Shown here in pieces: positions 1-6,551 of a DNA stretch of 33,402 nucleotides. Each line of letters begins with the position of its first letter. Positions within the stretch are counted from its first letter, which is position 1. The DNA is from an uncultured Spirochaetaceae bacterium (GTDB lineage Bacteria > Spirochaetota > Spirochaetia > Sphaerochaetales > Sphaerochaetaceae), in contig CANRIJ010000003.1 in the NCBI GenBank assembly GCA_947630635.1, positions 1-33,402 of the forward strand. Reading direction: 5' to 3'. Position numbers and translations under genes: made by a program. The notes under the pieces are model-generated. The model did not search any database. It had not been told where the DNA came from and saw nothing but the letters and a program-made list of their open reading frames with translations.

Positions 1-853
1 CATAATCAATGCAGCAGGTCGCCTAGGGAAGGCAGATGTCGCACTCTCTCTTCTTCTCTCGGATGATGAGAGTGAGATAAATAGGCTTACAGATCAGCTC
101 TTTGATCTAAATAGCGAGAGACACAGAAAAGAAGAGGAGCTTATGTCCCTTATCAAGGGCGCTGCGCATTCGTCATTTATGGAGAATGACGAGAAGATAG
201 TGATAGTAGAAGACGATAGGATTCCTCGTGGCCTCACTGGGGTCATGGCAAATAGGCTTCAAGCCGAGTATCAGGTTCCGATTATGGTCATTGCCTATAC
301 CGAAAATAGACTCTCTGGGTCTATGAGAAGCCCCGAGGGCTTTGATGCACGCTCCTTTCTCTCTGATTTCTCTCCACTCTTTGATGATTTCGGGGGCCAT
401 AAAAATGCAGCTGGATTCTCCTTGCCAATAGATAACAGAGAAGAGTTTCTCAAGAGCGTCAAAAGCAGAATCGAGACCTTTGAGAACTCTGGGGAGAAGG
501 ATCAGGAGATTGAGGTCGATCTGATTCTTCCGGAGAAATACATGAACGATGAGCTCTGGGACCTCTCTGATAAGATGGAGCCCTATGGTCAGGAGAATCC
601 TCCGCTTAGGGTCTATATTTCAAGCGCAGAGATTCTCGAGGCCCATACCCTCTCTGGAAATCAGAAATACATGGGTGGAACGGTGAAATTCGGGCTCTAT
701 GGCTGGCCATTTGTCTGGTTCAATACAGATGATAAGTCAAAATACAGAGCAGGGGCCAAGGTCGATATTGTTTTCTCTCCTGGCATCAGCTTTTATAGAG
801 GTGAGAGAAGAAAACAGCTTCAGATATTCAAAATGGATGCAGTTGTTGACTAA
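1..853 (+). CDS. recJ: RecJ single-stranded-DNA exonuclease, C-terminal part (5' end outside window)
   Basis: RecJ degrades single-stranded DNA 5'->3' in recombination and mismatch repair. The reading frame is open from base 2, and the first residues read INAAGRLG, which is the conserved RecJ block that follows the DHH domain. Further on come LTGVMANRL and the DHHA1-type GGHKNAAGF motif that contacts nucleic acid (around 390-420). The last ~120 residues fit the C-terminal OB-fold. The TAA stop is at 851-853. About 284 residues are visible, so roughly half of a typical 550-700 aa RecJ lies to the left. The internal ATG at 143 is not the start, because family homology continues upstream of it. 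rpsU follows 63 nt later on the same strand. Confidence 0.93.
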   Translation, partial: IINAAGRLGKADVALSLLLSDDESEINRLTDQLFDLNSERHRKEEELMSLIKGAAHSSFMENDEKIVIVEDDRIPRGLTGVMANRLQAEYQVPIMVIAYTENRLSGSMRSPEGFDARSFLSDFSPLFDDFGGHKNAAGFSLPIDNREEFLKSVKSRIETFENSGEKDQEIEVDLILPEKYMNDELWDLSDKMEPYGQENPPLRVYISSAEILEAHTLSGNQKYMGGTVKFGLYGWPFVWFNTDDKSKYRAGAKVDIVFSPGISFYRGERRKQLQIFKMDAVVD

Positions 854-902
854 GAGCAAAGTTAAAAATATTATTGACAGTGATTCTGACCCGTTTGGGA
901 AA

Positions 903-911
903 GGGGGTGAT
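903..911 (+). promoter_or_regulatory. Extended Shine-Dalgarno of rpsU
   Basis: GGGGGTGAT differs from the ideal extended anti-SD complement (GGAGGTGAT) at one position and sits 5 nt before the ATG at 917. It fixes the rpsU start and suggests strong translation. A TTGACA hexamer at 874-879 lies upstream but has no convincing -10 at the right distance. Confidence 0.7.
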
Positions 912-916
912 AAATT

Positions 917-1123
917 ATGGCATACGTAAGAGTTGATGACAACGAGCCTTTGGAGAAATCCATAAAGCGCTTCAAGAGAATGGTAGAGAAGGAAGGCATC
1001 ATTCGCGAGTGGAAGAAGCGTGAGTATTATGAGAAGCCCTCTACCATCCGAAACAGAAAGAATAAGGCCATGGAGAGAAAGCAGATGAAGAAAAACAGAA
1101 AGCTGCATTCTTCTAAGGGCTAA
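917..1123 (+). CDS. rpsU: 30S ribosomal protein S21 (bS21)
   Basis: Small basic protein of the 30S platform, located near the anti-Shine-Dalgarno end of 16S rRNA and used in initiation. The 68-aa product has the family's features: an N-terminal VRVDDNEPLEKSIKRFKR-type block, the KREYYEKPS segment, and an Arg/Lys-rich C-terminus ending in KNRKLHSSKG. The length is normal for bacterial S21. The start is fixed by the extended Shine-Dalgarno at 903-911. The gene lies 63 nt after recJ and ends just before a clear rho-independent terminator, so the recJ-rpsU transcription unit closes here. Confidence 0.96.
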   Translation: MAYVRVDDNEPLEKSIKRFKRMVEKEGIIREWKKREYYEKPSTIRNRKNKAMERKQMKKNRKLHSSKG

Positions 1124-1137
1124 AAGATGCTTGTATA

Positions 1138-1164
1138 TGGGAGCTAAAAAGCTCCCATTTTTTT
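1138..1164 (+). terminator. Rho-independent terminator after rpsU
   Basis: A perfect 8-bp stem, TGGGAGCT (1138-1145) with AGCTCCCA (1150-1157), has an AAAA loop and is followed by seven T at 1158-1164. It lies 15 nt after the rpsU stop. Confidence 0.92.
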
Positions 1165-1297
1165 ATGCTTTTTATTCTTCTTAAACTGATTTAGTTGATT
1201 TAATATACAATTTTTTGTTTAAATTCCTATTTTTTATTTTTCGAAAAAATCAAAAGATTTATCATTTGCTTGGATAATTATAAGTTTTTTCAAAAAA

Positions 1298-1328
1298 AAC
1301 TCACAAAACTCACAACCAATGTTATACT
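1298..1328 (+). promoter_or_regulatory. Putative serA promoter with tandem 9-bp repeats
   Basis: TATACT at 1323-1328 is a good -10 box. The -35 region is poor (CTCACA at 1300-1305). It is overlaid by two back-to-back copies of AACTCACAA (1298-1306 and 1307-1315), which suggests an operator or activator site. The preceding intergenic DNA (1165-1297) is very A+T rich, with a TTTTTCGAAAAA palindrome around 1240, and holds no gene that I can see. Confidence 0.5.
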
Positions 1329-1346
1329 AATTTGCAGGAGGCTAAA

Positions 1347-2228
1347 ATGCTGATTTTAATTTCTGATGCGTTTGATAAATCGTTGCCAGAGAAATTGAGC
1401 AAATTTGGAGAAGTGACTGAGGATCACTCAAGGCTCGGTGAGGCAGATGTCGTACTTATTAGGTCAAAGACAAAGGCCACAAAGGAGTATCTTGATGAGG
1501 CAAAGAATCTAAAGCTCATAATCCGCGGTGGAGTCGGAATGGACAACATCGACAGAGACTACTGCAAAGAGAAGGGAATTATTGCGACCAATACCCCTAA
1601 GTCCAGTGCAGTAGCAGTTGCAGAGCTTGCCTTTGCTCTTATGCTCTCAACCCCAAATAACATCATCTACTATGACAATACGATGAAGAAGGGCGAATGG
1701 AATAAGAACAAGAAGAGAACAGAGCTTAATGGCAAGACACTATGTCTGCTTGGAATGGGCAACATTGCAAGAAAGGTCGCAGAGCGTGCAAAGGCCTTTG
1801 GCATGAAGGTCGTCTCATATGACAAGTATGTAGAGAAGTCGGATCTTGCAGAGATGATGAGTCTCGAGGATGCAGTAAAGAACGCTGACTATATCTCAAT
1901 GCATCTTCCCTTCACACCTGAGACAGACAAGATGGTCAATAAGGACCTTATCTCCAAGATGACCAAGAAGCCAGTTATCATCAACACAGGCAGAGGAAAG
2001 TGCATCGACGAGGATGCGATTGCCGATGCTCTTGAGAATGGCGATATCTCTTGGTATTGCACTGATGTCTATTCATCAGAGCCGCCTAAGGAGGACGTGA
2101 GATTCCTTAAGCTTGACAACGTCACACTTACTCCGCACGTCGGAGCCAATACAGTCGAGAACCTCTTGAGAATTGGAGATGAGGTTATTGAGACAATCGA
2201 AAAATATCAGAAGGAGGGCAAGATTTAA
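1347..2228 (+). CDS. serA: D-3-phosphoglycerate dehydrogenase (short form, no ACT domain)
   Basis: Oxidises 3-phosphoglycerate to 3-phosphohydroxypyruvate with NAD, the first step of serine synthesis. Motifs in order are IRGGVGMDNID with the catalytic Arg, a Rossmann GMGNIA dinucleotide-binding loop, NTGRGKCIDEDA in the catalytic Arg/Glu region, and TPHVGA with the catalytic His. The 293-aa length is a catalytic plus NAD domain only; the C-terminal ACT serine-sensing domain of long SerA is absent, so allosteric serine feedback is not expected. I chose the ATG at 1347 over an in-frame TTG at 1332 because AGGAGG (1336-1341) sits 5 nt before it. The stop and the serC start share bases (TAATG). 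A glyoxylate or other 2-hydroxyacid reductase is possible by fold, but linkage to serC makes SerA much more likely. Confidence 0.92.
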   Translation: MLILISDAFDKSLPEKLSKFGEVTEDHSRLGEADVVLIRSKTKATKEYLDEAKNLKLIIRGGVGMDNIDRDYCKEKGIIATNTPKSSAVAVAELAFALMLSTPNNIIYYDNTMKKGEWNKNKKRTELNGKTLCLLGMGNIARKVAERAKAFGMKVVSYDKYVEKSDLAEMMSLEDAVKNADYISMHLPFTPETDKMVNKDLISKMTKKPVIINTGRGKCIDEDAIADALENGDISWYCTDVYSSEPPKEDVRFLKLDNVTLTPHVGANTVENLLRIGDEVIETIEKYQKEGKI

Positions 2229-3310
2229 TGGCCAGAAAATCAAATTTCTTCGCAGGTCCATCTACTCTTCCAGTAGAGGTTCTGAATAAGCTAAGGGACT
2301 CACTTGTTGATTATAACGGAGAGGGACTCTCGATGATTGAGGCTTCTCACAGAGGCGGAATGTTCGAGAAGATGTATGACGAATGCCTGGATCTCTTCAG
2401 AGAGGTTCTTGGAATTCCTGAAAACTACGATGTATATTTCCTCGGTGGCGGAGCAACTCTCCAGTTCACGATGATTCCCGTTAATTTCCTCACGAAGGGA
2501 AAGGTCGCCGACTATGCAAAGACCGGTACTTGGTCAAACAAGGCAGCAGCAGACGCAGCTAAGCTTGGAGATGTAAATATCTATTTCGATGGGAAGGATT
2601 CAAACTATACAACTCTTCCAGATCCAAAGAAGGTAAAGCCATCCGAGAACAGCGCATATCTCTATCTCTGCTCAAACGAGACAATCGGAGGCATTGAGTG
2701 GATGAGCTTCCCAGACACTGGAGATGTCCCGCTTATTGCAGATATGTCCTCTGATATTCTCTCAAGACCAGTTGATGTCAAGAAATTCGCCATGATCTAC
2801 GGAGGAGTTCAGAAGAACCTAGGACCTGCTGGTGCAACATTCATCATCATGAGAAAAGATATGCTTGATAGAAGAAACCCAAATCTCACTGCATACATGG
2901 ACTATGCACTTCATGCAAAGGAGAAGGGACTCTACAATACACCTCCAGTCTTCTCGATCTGGGCAGTAAAGCTCATGCTTGAGTGGATAAAGGAGCACGG
3001 GGGAGCAGAAGGAATGGAGAAGAGGGCAATAGAGAAATCAGGTTACATTTATGATGTAATAGATTCGTCGGATTTCTTCAGAAGCCCAATTCCAAAGGAG
3101 TTTAGGTCGAGGATGAACGTTGTTTTTAGACTTCCAAGCGAGGAGCTTGAGGCAAAGTTCGTCGAGGAATCAAAGAAAGAGGGAATGCTTGGTCTAAAGG
3201 GTCACAGATCTGTTGGAGGACTCAGGGCCTCGCTCTACAACTCCCTCCCAATGGAAGATGCAAAGAAGCTTGCCTCTTTCATGAAAGAGTTCGAGAAGAA
3301 GAATGGCTAG
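2228..3310 (+). CDS. serC: Phosphoserine aminotransferase
   Basis: PLP enzyme that transaminates 3-phosphohydroxypyruvate with glutamate to phosphoserine, the second step of serine synthesis; it can also act in pyridoxal phosphate synthesis. The 360-aa length is normal. Visible motifs are FFAGPSTLP at the N-terminus, the SHRGGMF phosphate-binding block (40-46), GGGATLQF (73-80), and GVQKNLGPAG with the Schiff-base lysine at K196. The C-terminal half carries the expected GLKGHRSVGGLRASLYN block. The ATG overlaps the serA stop by one base, indicating translational coupling. The 3' end overlaps the regulator start by 8 nt. Confidence 0.96.
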   Translation: MARKSNFFAGPSTLPVEVLNKLRDSLVDYNGEGLSMIEASHRGGMFEKMYDECLDLFREVLGIPENYDVYFLGGGATLQFTMIPVNFLTKGKVADYAKTGTWSNKAAADAAKLGDVNIYFDGKDSNYTTLPDPKKVKPSENSAYLYLCSNETIGGIEWMSFPDTGDVPLIADMSSDILSRPVDVKKFAMIYGGVQKNLGPAGATFIIMRKDMLDRRNPNLTAYMDYALHAKEKGLYNTPPVFSIWAVKLMLEWIKEHGGAEGMEKRAIEKSGYIYDVIDSSDFFRSPIPKEFRSRMNVVFRLPSEELEAKFVEESKKEGMLGLKGHRSVGGLRASLYNSLPMEDAKKLASFMKEFEKKNG

Positions 3311-3773
3311 TACTTCAAACGGAAAGAAAATTGACGAAGTCAACAAAAACATACTGAGGAAACTCCGAGATGGCAGAAAATCATATTCTGCCATCGCAGA
3401 TGAGCTTGGTATCACAGAGAATACCGTTAGAGCAAGGGTGAATAAGCTTATTGACGAGGGTGTTCTCAAGATAACCGGAGAGGTCAATACCGAGTGCATC
3501 CAGGGTCTTGATGTTGTGATTATGGGAGTAAAGCTCAAAAGCATGGATCTGCAGCAGAAAGCCAAGGAGTTTCTGAATCTCAAAGGCGTCATATCTGTTT
3601 GTGTTGTAACTGGAAGATTCGATCTTCTGGTTACAATCGAATTTGGTGAGGAGGAGAACCTCTCGCTTTTGCAGTTCTTCTCCAACGAGCTTGTGAAGAT
3701 CAAGGATGTTGCGGAAGTCGAGTCTTTCGTCTGCTATAAGACCTTCAATTTCTACGTTCCATTTGTGCTATAA
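3303..3773 (+). CDS. Lrp/AsnC-family transcriptional regulator
   Basis: A 156-aa protein with the Lrp/AsnC layout. An N-terminal winged helix-turn-helix (about residues 12-58, including SAIADELGITENTVRARV) is followed by a RAM/ligand-sensing alpha-beta domain (about 70-150). Lrp-type regulators form dimers to octamers and sense amino acids. Its start lies inside the end of serC (8-nt overlap), so it is the third gene of the serine operon. An inferred role is control of serA-serC in response to serine or another amino acid, possibly through the tandem repeats upstream of serA. It could instead be a global regulator. The 'TVRARV' recognition helix and the C-terminal VESFVCYKTFNFY are unremarkable for the family. 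Confidence 0.88.
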   Translation: MASTSNGKKIDEVNKNILRKLRDGRKSYSAIADELGITENTVRARVNKLIDEGVLKITGEVNTECIQGLDVVIMGVKLKSMDLQQKAKEFLNLKGVISVCVVTGRFDLLVTIEFGEEENLSLLQFFSNELVKIKDVAEVESFVCYKTFNFYVPFVL

Positions 3774-3777
3774 ATGA

Positions 3778-3806
3778 AGAGGCCTCTTTTGGGGCCTCTC
3801 TCTTCA
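3778..3806 (+). terminator. Probable terminator of the serine operon
   Basis: A stem AGAGGCC (3778-3784) pairs with GGCCTCT (3793-3799), with an 8-nt loop. The following tract (CTCTTC...) is pyrimidine-rich but not a clean T-run, so termination may be incomplete. Confidence 0.55.
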
Positions 3807-3831
3807 ACTCATTTTAAGTGAATTCTCTTTA

Positions 3832-3840
3832 TGATATAAT
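3832..3840 (+). promoter_or_regulatory. Extended -10 promoter for the pyrD-like operon
   Basis: TGATATAAT is a consensus extended -10 (TG, one base, then TATAAT at 3835-3840). The -35 (around 3812-3817) is weak, which is usual for extended -10 promoters. The ribosome site GGAGGAG (3848-3854) and ATG 3858 follow. Confidence 0.7.
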
Positions 3841-3857
3841 CGCCACTGGAGGAGATT

Positions 3858-4835
3858 ATGGCTTCAATTAACGCAGAATATCTTGGCTTTAATTTAAAGA
3901 GCCCCATTATTGCCTCTGCTGGACCTTTGACAGAGGATGCTGATTCGCTGAAAAGACTCGAGGATGCTGGTGTCGGAGCAGTTGTTCTGAAATCGATCTT
4001 CGAAGAGCAGATAGAAGAGGATGTAAAAAACAACTACGAAAAGAGCGAGGAATATCTTAATTTCCCGGTAGCTGACTATCATTTCAGGGATTTCGACAGA
4101 AATTTCTATATCGATAAGTATATGAGACTTCTCATTGAGGCTAAGAAGTCATTGGATATACCTGTTATTGCATCAATTTGCTGCAAGACAAAAGATGGCT
4201 GGAGCGAATATGCAGATCGCTTTGTAAAGTGCGGAGCAGATGCCCTAGAGCTCAACTATTATCCAATTTCCTCAAATAGCAATGTTGAGGGGCGCGATGT
4301 GGATAAGAATCTCTTGGAGTTTGCAAAAAAGGCCAGAAAGGATCTCAAGGTCCGCCTATCTCTAAAGCTAGGCAATAAGTATTCCTCAATTGCAAATATC
4401 ATAAAAGAGCTCGATAGCCTCAAAATTGATTCGGTTGTTCTATTCAATAGATTCTACGAGCCTGATATCAATATAGACAATCTCTCTTTTATTCCGGGAC
4501 CGGTATTAACAGGTTCAAATGATTATACGGATTCTCTCAGATGGATTGGTCTTATGTCAGGAGAAATCGGTATGGAGCTCTGCGCAAATACCGGAGTGCA
4601 TAGTGCAAAGACTCTTATAAAGATGCTCCTAGCTGGTGCAAATGCCGTTGAAGTATGCTCTGTTTTGATGAAAGAGGGACCTCAAAAAATCAGCGAGATG
4701 AATAAAGGGCTCTCTGATTGGATGGATAAGAACGGATTTGAGCATGTAAGCGACTTTGTCGGCAAGATGGCTCAGGAGAATAACAAGCTGGGATACAACT
4801 GGGAGAGAACTCAGTTTCTGAAGATGATTAAGTAA
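3858..4835 (+). CDS. Dihydroorotate dehydrogenase-like flavoprotein
   Basis: A 325-aa TIM-barrel protein of the class-1 dihydroorotate dehydrogenase superfamily. The first strand NLKSPIIASAGPLTED and the segment VVLKSIFEEQ resemble PyrD. GADALELNYY gives the barrel strand with the conserved Asn. The C-terminal GVHSAKTLIKMLLAGANAVEVCS block is the FMN phosphate-binding loop. In the loop where PyrD-A enzymes carry their catalytic Cys/Ser, the sequence is SICCKTKDGW, so substrate assignment is uncertain. It resembles the widespread 'dihydroorotate dehydrogenase-like' group, which often lacks other pyrimidine genes nearby, as here. The start is set by GGAGGAG 4 nt upstream. It overlaps the acyltransferase start by one base (TAATG). 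A true pyrD role is possible but unsupported by context. Confidence 0.8.
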   Translation: MASINAEYLGFNLKSPIIASAGPLTEDADSLKRLEDAGVGAVVLKSIFEEQIEEDVKNNYEKSEEYLNFPVADYHFRDFDRNFYIDKYMRLLIEAKKSLDIPVIASICCKTKDGWSEYADRFVKCGADALELNYYPISSNSNVEGRDVDKNLLEFAKKARKDLKVRLSLKLGNKYSSIANIIKELDSLKIDSVVLFNRFYEPDINIDNLSFIPGPVLTGSNDYTDSLRWIGLMSGEIGMELCANTGVHSAKTLIKMLLAGANAVEVCSVLMKEGPQKISEMNKGLSDWMDKNGFEHVSDFVGKMAQENNKLGYNWERTQFLKMIK

Positions 4836-5965
4836 TGATTGACGATAAATACAAGGATTTTTCCCCATATGACGAGGGGAAGGATTTTGAGGACGCAAAG
4901 AAGAGGCTTTTGGATAAAAGAGAGTATCTCGGGGTCCTCGCATACCTGATTGCTGGAAATGACCTTAAGGGAGTGAGCTCCCTTTTGGAGAGCTTCATTG
5001 CTGGAATTGAAAAAGTCCATAATTACTCTGAATTTCAGGAGAAGGTTACAGGCGGATTCTTTATTCCTACTGTTGTAAAGAATTCTACTACTGGCTTCTC
5101 CTTTTCAGGGGCAGAGAAGATCGATTCAAATAAGGGCTATCTCTATATATCCAATCACAGGGATATAATTCTAGACTGCATGCTTTTGGACTATGGCCTA
5201 TTAATGAATAATAAGCCCCTGGTTGAGATGGCAGTAGGCGATAACCTTATGGCAAATCAGTTTGTTGAGGATCTTTTCAGGATCAATGGCGGCATTATAA
5301 TAAGGCGAGAGCTTCCTATCAGAGAGAAGTACCTTGAGTCTATCAGAGTCTCTGAGTACTTTGTGAATGCAGTAAAGAATAGGCATGTATCCATCTGGGT
5401 TGCCCAGAAGTCTGGAAGAAGCAAGGACGGAATAGACAACACACAGCCTGCGATTATAAAGATGCTGTACCTCTCTCAGAAGAACCAGGGAGTCTCCTTT
5501 TCGGATTTGATAAAGAGCGTAAATATTGTTCCTGTCTCGATTAGTTATCAGTATGACCCCAATGACATAAACAAGGGCAGAGAGGAGACAATAAAGACCG
5601 AGGCTGGATCCTACAGCAAAAAGCGCTATGAGGATATTATCTCAATGGTCAGAGGCCTAAGAAGAGAGAAGGGCAAGATCCATATAGCTCTGGGTGATGT
5701 TCTCAGTGGCGATTATCAGAATGCTGACGAGGTTGCCCGTGAGATTGATAGGCAAATACACCTTAATTACAGGCTCTTTGATACAAATTATATGGCTTAC
5801 GACTATTTGGAGCACTCTGAGAGATTCAAAGGCGAATATAGCGATAAAGAGCTTAAGGAGTTTCTCTCTCAATATCATCACTTGGCACCTAAGGTAAGGG
5901 AGTATGTGCTAAATGCATACGCAAATCCCGTGAGAATGAAATTGAAGGAAGAGGAAAGTGTTTAA
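4835..5965 (+). CDS. PlsC-like 1-acylglycerol-3-phosphate acyltransferase family protein
   Basis: A 376-aa protein with a glycerolipid acyltransferase core. SNHRDIILD (residues 106-114) is the His-Asp catalytic motif, here spaced H-X5-D rather than the canonical H-X4-D. It is followed by a GGIIIRRELP block like the substrate phosphate-binding FxxR region, and WVAQKSGRSKDG resembles the PEGTRS-type motif. There is a ~90-residue helical N-terminal extension and no obvious membrane segment, so it may be a peripheral membrane enzyme making phosphatidic acid or acylating another lipid. The ATG overlaps the previous stop. Its 3' end overlaps the lipoprotein start by 8 nt. The exact acyl acceptor cannot be read from the sequence. 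Confidence 0.78.
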   Translation: MIDDKYKDFSPYDEGKDFEDAKKRLLDKREYLGVLAYLIAGNDLKGVSSLLESFIAGIEKVHNYSEFQEKVTGGFFIPTVVKNSTTGFSFSGAEKIDSNKGYLYISNHRDIILDCMLLDYGLLMNNKPLVEMAVGDNLMANQFVEDLFRINGGIIIRRELPIREKYLESIRVSEYFVNAVKNRHVSIWVAQKSGRSKDGIDNTQPAIIKMLYLSQKNQGVSFSDLIKSVNIVPVSISYQYDPNDINKGREETIKTEAGSYSKKRYEDIISMVRGLRREKGKIHIALGDVLSGDYQNADEVAREIDRQIHLNYRLFDTNYMAYDYLEHSERFKGEYSDKELKEFLSQYHHLAPKVREYVLNAYANPVRMKLKEEESV

Positions 5966-6551
5966 AAAGGGGCTTTTGCTCCTTTTTATCGTCCTTCTTC
6001 TTGGGGGATGTCTAAAGGACTCATTCAGTGTATCAAGTGTTAGAATGAGGAGAAGCTCAGAGGTAGAGGTTGGACCCTCCGGGACTGATTTCTTTGATAG
6101 AGAGACGCTTTTGATAGAGCCTCTCTTTTCAGGCTCTGACTCACTCTATTCTTTTGTTGTCACAGATCCAACAGGACTGTTGAGATGGGAGGGAACCATC
6201 TCGAGTCTTCCAGGCTCATCTGAGTCTCTTCTGATTACCCCAGGAGCATCATACCCGGATGGCGAGTACTCCATTACATTCACAAGCCGCGATGATGGGA
6301 GCGAGGTGTCATATAAGGCAGTGCTTCCAGAGCTTGATAGATCATTTCCCTCCTTTGTCCCATCCTATGGTCTCAAGACAGACTACAGGGTCGATGTAGT
6401 TGAATATGATGAAAATGGCGAGAAGATCAGGGAAAATATGGGAGTAACGGATGGCTTTATTCCAAGTGGAAGAACAAGAAAGGCCGAAATAGCCTATACA
6501 GATAGATACTCAAATAAAATAGAGGTCACTCAAGAGCTGAGTGCGCTTTAG
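5958..6551 (+). CDS. Small lipoprotein of unknown function
   Basis: A 197-aa product from a GTG start inside the acyltransferase end. The N-terminus MFKKGLLLLFIVLLLGGC is a lipoprotein signal, with lysines, an 11-residue hydrophobic core and lipobox LGGC; the mature N-terminus is Cys18. The rest is Ser/Thr/Asp-rich with predicted beta character (for example YSFVVTDPTGLLRWEG and YPDGEYSITFTSRDDG), suggesting an immunoglobulin-like or other beta-sandwich fold anchored at a membrane. I do not recognise the family. It is the last gene of the plus-strand operon and converges on mutL with a 4-nt overlap of the two coding ends. Confidence 0.75.
   Translation: MFKKGLLLLFIVLLLGGCLKDSFSVSSVRMRRSSEVEVGPSGTDFFDRETLLIEPLFSGSDSLYSFVVTDPTGLLRWEGTISSLPGSSESLLITPGASYPDGEYSITFTSRDDGSEVSYKAVLPELDRSFPSFVPSYGLKTDYRVDVVEYDENGEKIRENMGVTDGFIPSGRTRKAEIAYTDRYSNKIEVTQELSAL

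Noticed and set aside
874..879. TTGACA upstream of rpsU as a -35 box
   Set aside because: No acceptable -10 box at 16-18 bp; rpsU may be read from the recJ promoter.
1332..1346. TTG 1332 as the serA start
   Set aside because: The AGGAGG ribosome site lies within this extension and directs the ATG at 1347.
5878..5896. TTGGCACC as a second sigma-54 site
   Set aside because: The -12 TTGC element is absent and the site is inside a coding region.
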